Positions 23,616-36,059 of a DNA stretch of 64,000 nt are shown here, piece after piece. The DNA is from Selaginella moellendorffii. Lineage: Eukaryota > Streptophyta > Lycopodiopsida > Selaginellales > Selaginellaceae. The stretch is from the NCBI RefSeq assembly GCF_000143415.4, contig NW_003314340.1:552161-616160 (forward strand), in the 5' to 3' direction. The position numbers and the translations under genes were made by a program. The notes beneath the pieces were generated by a model, which ran no database searches, was not told the DNA's origin, and was given only the letters and a program-made list of their open reading frames with translations. Each line of letters opens with the position of its first letter. Position 1 is the first letter of the stretch.

Positions 23616-25581
23616 TCAGTTAATAATCTCGCTTAAGAAGGAGTGGTATGGATCCATGTCACACTGGATCCCAAAATCTGGGACATTCTCGAAGGCTTCC
23701 AGGTAGACGCTGAGCCTGTCCTTTGCCACGCTTAATGGGCTGCCTCCTCCTTTGGTAGTAGCATCTATGACACACAAAACAAACGCCATTAACAATCTAG
23801 AGACCACCACCGTATCGATCGATCGAGACGAGACGAGCTTCTCGATCTCGCGATCTCTCTTCTCGATCGATTGCCTATACAATCGAACGATTCGAGATCG
23901 GGGGAGGAAGATGGCTATGGAATATATAGTCTAGCAACGCAGCTCAAGTACCTGGCATCGTGTTCTTGGTGCTCGAGATGGTCGTGGAGGAGGGAACGTT
24001 GTAGCCCTTTGGAAGATCGTCCGAGTGGATTTGATATGGAGCTGGGGCGCTCAAGCTTCGCGACAGCTGTGGTGGCGGCACTAGAGCGTTATCCGAGACA
24101 GAGGGGAGCTTGGAGAGGAGAGCGTGGAGGCTGGACATGGATGGGTGTAAGTGTGGGACGACTCCCGGGGAAGAGTGGCCAGTGTTGAGCGATTTGGAGA
24201 GCGGTGGTCGCTCTGGTATCTTGCGGCCGCTGCTGCTGCTGCTACCGGCGATCATGGCGGCTTGATCTTCGTTGGTGTCCGAGCAGGAGGAGCTCGTTCG
24301 TTTGAGACCCACCGATGGAACGATCGTGGTGTGATCTTGCTGTTGCTGTTGCTTGAGAGTGGTGTTGTTTGGATCCATCGCGAGCGATCGGTGGTCTTGA
24401 ATGTTGTAAGATCCTGGTGGTGTTCGAGCCCCGAGGCTCATGAGATTGAATCGCTGCTGCTCGGTGAGGCCGATGAAGGAGTCGTCCAGGACGCCATAGC
24501 TGCTGCTGCTTGATCTCAGGGCGCTGGATTGGAGCGGGACTCTTGGACGGATCGAGTGATTTAGCGTGTTTGGATGAGGAGCGAAAACTCCTGGAATGGT
24601 TTGGAGGTAAGTGAATTTCCGCTGGAGGAGGATGACCAAGTTGAGATCTTCGAGAACCTGCATAGCTCGATCGATCGAAAGCTTCATCGTTTGTGAAAGA
24701 AGATTGAAAATTTACCTTGTCTAACGATCCAAGCTGCAAGAGGCCTTCTTGGACTGCAACAATGGCTATGGTCTGGAAAGAGCCCAAAACATATGAAAAA
24801 TGCCGCGAAATGAAAGGAAAAATCACCTGAATTCCAGCTTTGAATTGAGCTTCCCATGTTCTTGGATGCTGAAACGAAAAAACAGCCAAACTTTTGTAAG
24901 GATTATCGCGAGCGTTTTTCTTACTGGGTCTAGCGATCCATGCCATGGCGACACCAAGCTTGAATCTTGGTCGGCCGGGTCTCTAAAAATCCACTTGTGG
25001 CTGCTGTCTGAGGCAACTTTGCCCATCAACCTGTTTGGAAAAACGAAAAAAGAAAAAAAAAAACCGCAAGTGATTTGATTTTTTTTTTTCCTTGGAAAGA
25101 ACGTACCCTTCTCCGTAGCTGTAAACTTCGTGAGACATTTTGAAGAAGAGCTCGGGCTGCAGTGGCTCGGCCGAGGCAGCTTCACTGTCTCCTGAAGAAG
25201 ACTGCTTGAAACTCTTGACACAAGCAGCAAAATCGCAAAATCCATCCTCCCAAGTCAAAATCCTAAAAACCAAAGAATGAGGACCCAGACTTGGATCAAA
25301 CAAACATAGAATGCCCTCACCAATTTCTCTTGTTGCCTTTTGACCTATCCAAGAATCCAGACTCATTGTCCCACCTATATGTATCAATCATACATATATC
25401 ATGTTAGAACATTCATATGGTAAATTCTGTGTGCTCACTTGGGTGGAGGGTAGTTCCTGGGAAGAATCCTCCACAAAACAGCATAGACCCACTGAGATTC
25501 CGTGCAGATGCTCCTTAGTGTGTGCTGCAACAAGTGGTTCACTACAGGCAATCCATGTTGTTGCTGCTGTTGTCTATCCAT
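23616..25581 (-). CDS. RSS3-like bHLH-MYC_N domain protein
   Basis: A multi-exon minus-strand gene starting at 25581 (MDRQQQQQHGLPVVNHLL). The conserved bHLH-MYC N-terminal domain follows in order: ESQWVYAVLWRILPRNYPPP, DRSKGNKRNW, TWEDGFCDFAAC, LQPELFFKMSHEVYSYGEG, LMGKVASDSSHKWIF, HPRTWEAQFKAGIQ, TIAIVAVQEGLLQLGS and VLEDLNLVILLQRKFTYL. A long Ser/Gln-rich region follows, then a short last exon ending DMDPYHSFLSEIIN. No basic helix-loop-helix is visible, as in rice RSS3 and its Arabidopsis relatives, which regulate jasmonate-responsive transcription with JAZ and bHLH partners and are often annotated misleadingly as WNK-like. The last intron is placed at about 23951-23768. The assignment is strong; exon ends are approximate. 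Confidence 0.85.
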
Positions 25582-28533
25582 TATAATCAGAAGCTCTCCA
25601 AATGCCCACAAATTCTCCTCCTTTCAATTCTTGCTCATTGTTGACAATCTCAGACTCAAGCAAGAACTGAATGAACCTCTCAATCTCCAGTACATGGAAC
25701 AAGTATAAGAAAGAAGAGAAATTATATACAAGAAGAATTCCTGTGGCTACTCTCTAAGAAATGCAGGTAGCCCGTATACATATACTCTTATATATGTATA
25801 TGATCATGATAAAAAAACACTGCAAGTTTTTCCTTTCACTGCTTCTGAAGAAGAAAGAATATGCTGGAAGAGCAAAGTGACAAAGTTTTCACACACAATC
25901 ACCCACTCATTGCTGGCTAGTTTTCATCCAGTAGAGAAATGGGACAATGGAAGAAGCTTGAGGGAGTAGCAATTGATCAGCAAAAAGAGTGAAGAAAAAT
26001 GGGTATCTAACTGGGAAATTGGGGTAGAATCAGCTTGACAATGGACTCCCCCCTACCACCCAGCACCTTCATATAAAGCTCCCCATCACACATCACCATC
26101 ACATTGTTCTTTTCTTGCTGTTCCTTCTTCTTGCTTTGAAATTCCTTGTTTTCCATGCCTTTTAAATATGGTTGCAGAAGTTCATCAGGGTGGAAAAAGA
26201 AAGAAAAGAATAAGTGCACAATAGAATGCAGCTGGCTATGGCTGGGGGATGTGGACTGGACCCCTCTTTGGAACTTCTTCTTAGTCTCTGTAAGCTTCTT
26301 GAGAAATTTGAGAAGGAAATGTGCTTTTATGTGTTGCTCGATCAGCTGCAATTGTTTCCTGCCAACACAGTCCTGCTTGCTGCTGCCGCTGCTACTGCTG
26401 TTCTGGCCTCAGAAATCATTTTCCATGAAGGGGTTTGAATGGTCATTGGTGACTTTTGCAACTCACTCTCCTAAAAAGCATCTCAGCTTGGCTTAGTATA
26501 AAATACCAGAAATACAGCTTATAATTACAACTTTAGCCACCATACCATGGACAATTATGTGCTGATAATGATAAGATGAGTACAAGAAAAAAAAGGTGGC
26601 TGGCACCACCACCATAACTGTCAATGAGGACCTTCCCTTTCCTTCTGTGGTGCTTTGTACAGTCTTAAGCTAACATCTGCTCAGATAGGAAGAAGTTAAA
26701 GGAAAGAACAAAAGGACCACTTGGCTTGGAGTAAGGCTAGCTAGCCTGCCCAGGAAAAGAAAAGGTGGTCAAACCATCTTCATATTGCTATTTGCTATTT
26801 CATTTCCCAAGTGATAATTCCACTAAAGTTTATATTTTTTAAAAAGAAAAAGCTTGTTCTTTGGCATGACTTGGGGGTTGAGGTTTCGTCATCCCATTTC
26901 GTAAGCGCTGTTGTGAGGGAATGGTTTTTAGATGCTTTTTGTCGAAAAATCCGAGCATTTTGTTTGGCAGGTGGCATTCGCATTTTCAAGTTTTCACTTG
27001 GGGCCAAGTTTTTCAGCAGACACGGCTACACACTCTCAGACACGGACACGCAGCAGGGGACAACCAAAACGTGGCATGTTTAAGAAAATGCTAAAAAGAA
27101 ATAAATTTCTCTTTCCCTTTCTCCAGTGCTCAAAATGTTGGTAGGGAGACAGCTTAATCAGTGTAATAAGAATTTGTCATTTGCGGAAAGAAAAATACAA
27201 AAATAAAAAATAACGAACAGAAGAATTTAAAAGCTTCCAAGTTCCGACTTTGTCTTGAGGAATGAATGAGGGGAAAAAAAAAAAAAAACAAGTCTAAATA
27301 ATTAAAATAAGATGGGCATGGCATGCTTGTGTTTGAGTTTCCATGTACCAAGAACAGCTTTCATTAAAACAGACCATGCCGAAGAAGATGCACGCCTCCA
27401 AATGGTGTCCTTGAAGCCCTCCTGCAAAGAGGACGGGCCCATGGAAACGCTTTGGGGGCCTTTGCATTATTGTATGGGATGCAGTCTCCAAGCCTTGCAA
27501 GCTTTTGGTTTTGTTATTTTATTTGAGGAAGGATCGTCTCTCTCTCTCTCTCATATACGTATTCTTTGTCTTGAGGGTTTCTCTTCCTTGAGGATGGATC
27601 AACGCAAGCAAATCGAGTCAAGGAGACATGATGCGCAGAGCTGGTGATCGATGCAGATTGTGAAAGAGAGAGGGAGACTCTTGCAGGGACAACGGCAAGT
27701 GGACTATCACGAAGATCTAGGAAACTGGGGCTCATAGATTTTTAATTCTCACTTGTTGGTGCTCAATGACTAGATTCATAAGAAATTCCTTTGCAATTCT
27801 TTTGCGCTGCTGGTTTGATCCATCACGAGGATGGAAAGTCTCGCCACCACCTTGTTGCAGTTGTGTAATAACTTCTACTTTGACTTTAGTTGACCGAGAA
27901 AGCTCATTCACTTAAATGGTGAAACTTATCCTTCTATAGCTTCCATGGCGTGTTATACAAAGACGTGATTTTGTTTGTGGAGTTTTCCAAACACCTGATC
28001 AAGAAACTCAGCACCTTTGCTTGAGAAACTTTTCCTAATGTTTGAGAAAACTTAGCTCGAGCATGAAAGCTTACTCTCCTCCTCTGGACACAAAACCTCA
28101 AGAGTTGAGTGCCGCGCAACAAAGAGAAACGTCTTGCCTGATAAATCTGTCAAGAACATCGAGAGAGCAGGAGCGAGCAGCTCAAATTCAGGGTATGTGC
28201 ATGAATGATACGTGCACATCACGAAGGAAGTAGCTTCCATTCCCTGCAATTCAATCGAAACACAACTTGTCAAGGTTTACAAAGCTTGTCCGGGCTGACT
28301 TACCTCTCGGCTTTCGATCCACGAAGTTCAACCGGTCACAACACCCAACCCCTGTTTCCTGCGTGGCTGGGACGATAACATCTTCCTCACACCAAGGAGT
28401 GTATCTCCTGGCTGTAGCATCCACAACACACCTATAACATCCAAAACAAGATCACTGTTTCTGTAAACATGTAACAAAAAGTCGTACCTCTTGTTTCTGT
28501 GGCCAAGTTTTGAGCAGATCTGGTACTCTTCAA
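25582..28533. other. about 3 kb without a recognised gene
   Basis: Upstream region shared by the minus-strand RSS3-like gene and the plus-strand UGT. It contains a short ORF at 26226-26438, a CT microsatellite near 27539-27551, a poly-A tract near 27275 and many T/A-rich runs. No repeat-family or RNA gene was recognised. Confidence 0.45.
26226..26438 (+). CDS. small ORF of unknown function (70 aa)
   Basis: Starts MQLAMAGGCGLDPSLELLLS and continues as an alternating hydrophobic/charged helix (KLLEKFEKEMCFYVLLDQL) and an Ala-rich hydrophobic tail. It is about 650 nt upstream of, and divergent from, the RSS3-like gene. The composition looks more protein-like than surrounding frames, but no family is recognised and chance cannot be excluded. 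Confidence 0.22.
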   Translation: MQLAMAGGCGLDPSLELLLSLCKLLEKFEKEMCFYVLLDQLQLFPANTVLLAAAAATAVLASEIIFHEGV

Positions 28534-29926
28534 ATGCCGCGAGTTCACGCTGCTGTGTTGCCATCCCGAGGTGCCGGACATGTCAACCCGATGCTCGAGC
28601 TATGCCGGCGAATTGTCCACTGCGGATTCAGTGTAAGCTTCCTGGTTCCGGAAAACTGTCCCTACATCCCCACCAGCGAGGAGCAGCAAGAGGGCGAGAG
28701 CTTTCACCTCGTGTTCTTCTCGATGCCGAAGGAAGAAATCCCCAACAACAACATGTTCATGTCCCCGGAGATGCTCCACTTCGTCAAGCCAGCGCTGGAA
28801 GCTCTAGAACCCCCGGCACAGGTGCTTATCTCGAGCGCATTCATGGGATGGTCCCAAGATCTGGCCGACTCTCTCGGCATTCCTCGAGTCGCCTTGTGGC
28901 CTTCCAACGCGGCCAACGAAGTCATTGCTACTTATCTCCCTCGACTCATCGTTGAAAGATACGTTCTTCCTGCCCAAGGTGAGCAAAAGTTAGCGAAGAA
29001 CACCATCGCTATAAGGAAACTTACGTTTTTTTTTTCCAGAAGATGGCGATTGCAAGGACGATGAGAAGCTCATCACTTTCATTCCCGGACTTCCACCACT
29101 CCGCCCGACCCAACTCCCGGTTTGCTACCAAAACGACTCGATCGACGCGCGTATGCAAGCAGCGGCTATAGCGCGGCTTCCACAGGCGGTTTGCGTTCTA
29201 GTCAACACGATCGAGGAGCTGGAAATAGAAGTGGTGAGAGCACGGCAGCAAACTCTACGTTCGTACCTTCCAGTCGGGCCTCTCATACGACAGAAGCCCA
29301 TCGTCAACCATCGCTACAAACGCGAGGCCGCAGCGTGCATGGAGTGGCTGGAGAAACAAGCTCCACACTCGGTGCTCTACATAGCGTTTGGCAGCGTCTT
29401 TGGCCTCGCGGTGGAAGAGGTCGCGAAGATCGCCGACGCTGTGGAAGAAACCAGTCAGCCAGTTCTATGGGCGATGCGAAGAAACTTTGCTACCAACGCA
29501 CCTGGAGGATTCTTCGAGGAGCTCGCGGCGAGGATCGCTGGAGGATGGCGAGGATTGCTCGTGGAATGGGCGCCACAGCAGCTCATACTGCCGCATTCTT
29601 CCGTGGGAGCGTTCCTCACGCACTGTGGATGGAATTCCACGCTCGAGGCGCTGGCGGCGGGCGTGCCGACGCTGTGCTGGCCGCTAGCGGCGGAGCAAAA
29701 CTGGAACGCAATGGTACTGACCGAGGAGTGGAAGATCGGGGTGAATGTGAGCGGCGGAGAGATCGCCGGCGCAATTAGAGCGGTGATGAGCGACGAGATC
29801 GGCAGCGGCATGAGAGCGCGAGCGAGATCGCTGCGAGAGAGCATCTGTGATGGCGGCAGCTCCGCGAGAAATCTCCATTCCTTCGCGCTAGCCCTAAAGG
29901 CAGAGCGTGAGAATGAAAAACCCTAG
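28534..29926 (+). CDS. UDP-glycosyltransferase, GT1 family
   Basis: Two exons, 28534-28978 and 29040-29926, encode 443 aa. The N-terminal acceptor domain opens MPRVHAAVLPSRGAGHVNPM, with the conserved His in GHVNP where the catalytic His region is expected. The C-terminal PSPG box is complete: VEWAPQQLILPHSSVGAFLT, HCGWNSTLEALAAGVPTLCW, and PLAAEQ. Its last residue is Gln, which in this family usually goes with UDP-glucose as donor. The enzyme would glucosylate a small molecule (phenolic, hormone or terpenoid) in the cytosol; the acceptor cannot be predicted. The upstream in-frame codon at 28510 is TTG, so 28534 is the start. Length is at the short end of the 440-500 aa range. Confidence 0.93.
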
Positions 29927-29946
29927 AACTTTTAAAATTTTAGGGC

Positions 29947-31763
29947 ATGGGGAGCTCGTCGCGTGCCGCTTGTTCTTCGCCCTCGGCGGTGCGCTACCTG
30001 GGCGTCGTCGTTGCCAGCGTCTTGTGTAAGAAGGATCCTCCATTCATTGGCCAGATCTTAGCTTCTGGAGCTCGCAGGCACGAGATTGTTCTTGTTCGAG
30101 GCTCGCGATCGCTGCGAGACGAGCAGTGAGGCAAGAAGGAAGAATGTAGGCGAATTTGAGTGGCCGGAGCTCGGCTATGGATCGCATCTGGCTCTACGCA
30201 TCTATGTCTACCAGGAATCGGAAGTTCCAGGGCTGAAAGAACTCCTTTCCGGCCGTGACAACAAGATTTCTCCGGAAGATTGTCTCAAAGGTCAATATGG
30301 AACACAGGTATGGAAAGAAAAAAGGAAGAACACTACATCCATTTTTTTTCCTCTCTTGTTCTAGAATAAAAGCTTGCTTTTACTCTTTCCAGGTGAAAAT
30401 CCACAAGCTTTTGCTGGAGTCGAGGTATAGGACTCTCGACAAAGACGACGCGGATTTTTTCTTTGTTCCTACGTATGTGAAGTGCGTGCGAATGAAGGGT
30501 GGTTTGAGTGACAAAGAGATTGATTTCAAGTTCATACAGGCAGGTACTATACTTCTCTTTTTCTTCTCCGGATTTCGAGAGAGAACTTGACTTGACAAGA
30601 CAATTTTTTGTTCCAGATTGTTACTCAAATGCCATACTTTCGCCGCTCCGGTGGTCGGGATCACGTCTTTGTATTTCCCAGGTGACTAAGAGTTTCTTTT
30701 TGACGGGAGTTTTGGATTTCTTTCTTGTTTGACAGTGGAATTGGAGCTCACATTTTCAAGCACTGGCCAGTCTACCTGAATCGATCTATCTTTCTCACTC
30801 CAGAAGTACGTGACGTGCCGATCTCCTTTTCCTTTTCTGGTCTAGGAGAGCTTACTTACAACAACTTCTTCAAAGACAGGGTGATAGAACGGATAAGCGC
30901 GAAACGAGTGCTTTCAACACTTGGAAAGACGTGATTATCCCAGGCAACATCGACAACGACATACTTCTCCAAGGCTCGGCCATACAGCAGTTTATCAAGC
31001 CGCTACCTCTGGCCAAGAGGAACTACCTCGCTAACTACTTTGGACGTGCACAGAACAAAACTGGACGCCTCAAGCTTTTGAAGCTCGCGAAATTGTACCC
31101 CGACGAGGTAGGCCTCTCTCCATAAGATGGTTTCTCATTCCACTCCTTCTCTTTCAGCTAGAGGCGCCGGACTTAACATTCTCAGCCTCATCCAAGCTCG
31201 AGCGAAAGGAATACTTCCGCCACCTTCGCAATGCCAAGTTTTGCTTGTCACCGCGTGGAGAGTCGTCATGGACGCTGCGCTTCTTCGAGTCCTTTTTTGT
31301 GGTGCGTTTCGGTTTAGTATCTTCTAAAGCGACCTGATCTTCTGGGATTCTTTCTATTCAAAAACCAGGAGTGCGTTCCAGTGATTCTCTCCGACAGAAT
31401 CGAGCTCCCTTTCCAGAACGTCCTGGACTACAGGAAATTCTCGATCAAGTGGCCGAGCAGCCGAACCGACGAGCAGCTCCTGGACTATCTTCGCTCCATT
31501 CCAGGTAGATAGAAAGTTTCCAGGTGATCTCTCGCTATACAAAAGAAAGTTCTTTTTCAGACTATGAGATCGAGGCGATGATCTCTCGCGGCCGGAGCGT
31601 CCGGTGCCTGTGGCTCTACGTTGGAGAGTCGCACGCTTGCTCGGCAATGACGGGAATCTTGTGGGAACTCCAACGCAAGTCCAGGCGTTTTCATCAATCG
31701 CAAGACACGTTTTGGCTTCACAACCAAACTCTAGTGGACGAGGATCTCAATGCGATCAAGTAA
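29947..31763 (+). CDS. Exostosin-family glycosyltransferase GT47, ExAD-like short form
   Basis: Nine exons (29947-30025, 30078-30307, 30393-30539, 30617-30681, 30736-30805, 30880-31107, 31158-31301, 31369-31504, 31561-31763) give 433 aa in one frame. A hydrophobic segment at residues about 16-33 suggests a type II Golgi membrane anchor. The exostosin domain follows: [87 protein letters not shown] and [12 protein letters not shown]. This closely matches what is known of ExAD, which adds the fourth arabinose to extensin. Arabidopsis ExAD is much longer, with an extra N-terminal region absent here. The intron after exon 3 uses a GC donor. Starts only 20 bp after the UGT stop. Confidence 0.85.
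30540..30616 (+). other. GC-AG intron in the GT47 gene
   Basis: The exon ends ...TTCATACAG and the intron begins GCAGGT. The nearby GT at +4 would put the next exon ([13 protein letters not shown]) out of frame, so GC is required. The acceptor is TTCCAG at 30611-30616. Confidence 0.75.
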
Positions 31764-32535
31764 CATACAGAAAAATAGAGTAAGAACTGAAAAAAGATTA
31801 GAAAACTTGACCCAACTAAGAATCCAGCTACCCTTCCGGTCAGCTCATTCGCATCAGATTAAAAGGTTTTTTAAGTTTTCTCAATCTTTCATGGTGTACC
31901 ACTGTTTGTTTGTTGATCACAGCGTGTTTGAATTGATCGGGTCCCTATATGGTCTGGGAACTAGCTTCCAAACGTCAATAAACGTGGTCCGGTAAACTTT
32001 GACTTTCTCTTTGTTTGGAGCGTTGACCCGGCGCTGAATATGTTTGACCGGTTTCGTTTCGGGTAGCCTGACCGATCGGTGAGCGTGTGTTTGGTAGAGC
32101 CAACTTTTTAATTATTTTCTCTCGCTTGGTTGGATTGCTAAATTGTCATTTTTCTTTTTTCTTTTGCATTTCTAGTAATTGTTTTTTGTTTTTTTCATGT
32201 TTACTTTTCTTCATTTGTTTTTTCGTTTTCGGTTTTTTAGCTTTGATTGCCACGTTTCGCCATACCTTCTCACTCCGACTTGTGAATGTCTGTGTTGTCC
32301 TCGTCAGCGTTTGTGTGCTCCTTCACTGCCACTATTAAAGGCGGCTTCTTTTGCTAGTTTCCTCCAGCAGCGGTCTTTCGTTGTTTCTCCCATTCACCCC
32401 CATTTTCGCGAGTCTTCTCCAGTCCATCTCTTCTCTTCGAGTCGAGAAGCCGCTCGCTCAAGGTGGGAAGAAAGCCAGATTGCACTGATCGATTCCCCAA
32501 TCGCTAAAGCTCTCTGCTGTTCGAATTCCAGAAGG
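31764..32535. other. CCoAOMT promoter and leader
   Basis: T-rich region (about 32,100-32,260) with no gene. A TATA-like CTATTAAAGG near 32331 lies about 200 nt before the CCoAOMT start. Confidence 0.4.
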
Positions 32536-33649
<1,114 letters not shown>

Positions 33650-34174
33650 GTATAGCCAGAACTGAGATTTAAGAGAATGATGAAACTGTATAGTCGTAGT
33701 AAGGAAAATTACCGGGGTCTCGAGGAAAAATCCAGACAACGCGGAAGAGTGCTCTGGAATCGATAAAGACTGATTCTTTTTTAGTAATCAATCAAAGTGT
33801 TCAGGGAATCTATGTACCTTGGTTGAAAGGTCGAATTCTGGGTGGGGTAATAGCTTTTCTCTGATATTCCTGAGAAACTTGGACCCCACCGTCTGCTAGT
33901 GCTTGCTTCTCGTCCACTCTACGCTTTCCGAAGTTGAGGATATGATCGTTCCCTCGACGGGGTTGTTCCAACGACCCCCGCTCACGAGTTACAATTAAAG
34001 AAATTGTCTTTCAGAGTGACTTTCGTGCGCACGATATATAGCATACGTATGCTGAGAAAAACAAGAAGTCACGTAAGGAAAGAGACCGAACAGAAAGGCA
34101 GCTTACTTGTAACAAAGCTATTTCACAAACAGCTCGGCCGGCAGAAGAATGTGATGCCAGCTGACGTCTGCTGG
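33650..34174. other. convergent intergenic region
   Basis: 3' flanks of CCoAOMT (+) and the GH28-like gene (-). No gene seen. Confidence 0.5.
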
Positions 34175-35930
34175 CTATGCGCTGGATGTGAAGTTACTCA
34201 TCCAGAGGCGTCCGATAGTCCTTGGCTCGAAATCCACAGGCAGATCCCAATCTTCCACCCCACTTCTTTCCCAGTGCAAGTTCACGTCCTTCACAGTAAC
34301 TTCATGTACGTGCTTCATGAAAACGCCGGCAGTTCGATGATGTACGAGGCCTTGACAACCTGGTCTATAATCGTGGAGGCCGCCCGGGTAGTCCGTGATC
34401 CTGCCCAGCCTCACAGAAACATTAGAAAGCTCCAATCTATTCAGCACTCCTCCGTCCGAGCCGGCCAAGAAAATACCATTTTCTGCTGAAGAGGAAATGT
34501 TGATAAACCTGACGCTGTCGATCGTGCCCACACTCGTTGAGAGGTTCCGAGGACAAGCTGTGACATAGATTGGTTCTGCTCTTCCCCACCATAAAGGGTC
34601 GTACAAGCGAGTGCTTAGTACAATATTGGAGAATGTTACATTGAAAATATTCCCTGCAATGAGAGCTAAAAGGTGAGGATGAGGATAACGTTTTTTAAAA
34701 GCCGTACCTTTGTCACGTAACTGTACTCCAAGTCCTCTGTGAGACTCCACGATAGTGATGCTGTCGAAGTAAAGACCATCAAGATCATGGTCAGTTTCGC
34801 TGCCGATCTTCACCGCGCAAGATTTGCTTCTGATCCAGGAGTTCGTCACGCTTACATTAGATACTGGTCCCGCGATGCTCTTGACAACAATTCCATCGTC
34901 GGCGGTGTCCAAGCGGCAGTTTGTGATGTACGTGTTGTTGGAACCATCTATGTCGATGCCATCGTTGTTGGGCGTGTTAAAATCTCCATACATGGTGATA
35001 TTATGGATGTAAATCCCGCTCGAGTTGGCAACATGGAGGCTGAGACAATCACGAGACAATCAAAGAATTTAGTAAAAGCCAGTTTTATCAAAAACTAAAA
35101 AGAATCAAACTATGGACGACAGCATGAAAGCTTATCAAACTAGAAAATACCAGTGTTATCAAACACTAGAAAGAATCAACCATGGAAGAAAGCATGAAAG
35201 CTGATCAAACTAGAAAATACCAGTTCTCTACAAGGAATCAAACCATGGAAGAAAAAAATTACCAGTCTATATACTCTAGAAAGAATTAAACCATGGAAGA
35301 AAGCATGAAAGTGTATCAAAGTAGAGCATACCTCCAGTACGCTGGCTGCCTTAGATGGATGTTCCACACGCGAACGTTCTCGCAATTCACGAATCCTAGC
35401 AAGCGAGGCCGGCATTCATCGCCAATGCACGCACCCGTCGTGTTCCAGCTGACCATAACGTTCTTGCGCGACCAAAACCTGGAAACAAACTCGAGCCCCC
35501 GGCCATCGATGATTCCCCCGCCTGTGACGCTCACATTCACGGCATTCTCGGCCGCTAGAACATACCAGCGCGACCTCTCGCGCGGATAATCCTCCTGCCG
35601 GGAGCTGCCAAGGATAATCGCTCCGGGATCGATGACCACAGCCATATTGGAGGCGAGGAACAAAGCTCCGGTGAGATATTTCCCTGGAGGAAAATGCAGG
35701 CTCGACGCGCGCGCCTTCCAGGCGCAGTAGTCGATCGCCGACTGGATCGCCGACGTATCGATCGTCTTTCCATCCGCCACGGCGCCGAAATCCAGCACAT
35801 TGCACACCCACCTATGGCGATGATCGAAAAGAAGAGGGAAGTTCCTGGCGCTGCTACTAGAGATCGCGCATTGAGATTGAGACGAGAGAAAGATCGCCGC
35901 GAAGAGGAGCACAATACGAGAAATCCCCAT
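34175..35930 (-). CDS. GH28-like (polygalacturonase family) secreted protein
   Basis: Three exons, 35930-35332, 35039-34708 and 34653-34175, give 469 aa. The N-terminal signal peptide is IVLLFAAIFLSSQSQCA. The pectin-lyase-fold beta-helix of GH28 follows: VLDFGAVADGKTIDTSAIQS, FPPGKYLTGALFL, NTPNNDGIDIDGSNN, DTADDGIVVKS and WWGRAEPIYVTACPR. The acidic catalytic motifs (NNDGID and ADD) are present. The canonical GHG histidine segment reads CAVKIGSE and the RIK segment reads RGLGVQLRD, as in the plant clade of At3g57790. Wall localisation is likely; pectin hydrolysis is plausible but unproven for this clade. The first intron carries imperfect tandem repeats. Confidence 0.88.
35059..35331 (-). 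repeat. imperfect tandem repeats in GH28-like intron 1
   Basis: A unit of roughly 50-70 nt containing GAATCAAACCATGGAAGAAA, GCATGAAAG and ATCAAACTAGAAAATACCAG recurs about four times with small deletions. The last copy reaches the splice donor of exon 1. Confidence 0.8.
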
Positions 35931-35987
35931 ACCCTAAAACAGAGTGGATAAACCCTAGAAACCTAGTATGGACATACCATGACTAAT

Positions 35988-36059
35988 GGTCCCATAGTCT
36001 AGTGGTTACGACATTGGACTTTGAATCCAAGAGCCCGAGTTCGAATCTCGGTGGGACCT
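35988..36059 (+). tRNA. tRNA-Gln (anticodon TTG)
   Basis: A 72-nt cloverleaf. The acceptor stem GGTCCCA pairs with TGGGACC (36052-36058), followed by discriminator T. The D arm contains TAGTCTAGTGGTTACGAC. The anticodon stem TTGGA/TCCAA closes the loop CTTTGAA with anticodon TTG, which reads CAA (Gln). The T arm CCGAG TTCGAAT CTCGG matches the internal B box. It lies 57 bp upstream of the divergent GH28-like start codon. No intron. The 3' CCA is not encoded, as is normal for nuclear tRNAs. Confidence 0.95.

Noticed and set aside
27539-27551. CT microsatellite as a regulatory element
   Set aside because: A short simple repeat of a kind seen several times in the window, with no gene start nearby.
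25582-28533. Conserved microRNA precursor in the large gene-free region
   Set aside because: Looked by eye for miR156, 166, 171, 319, 396-type words and found none; no obvious long hairpin.
29122-29778. Alternative-frame ORF inside UGT exon 2
   Set aside because: The PSPG box and frame continuity with exon 1 establish the frame ending at 29926.
35176-35415. Minus-strand ORF with repeated FHAFFHG-like units
   Set aside because: It lies across the tandem repeats of GH28-like intron 1 and the end of exon 1 in the wrong frame.
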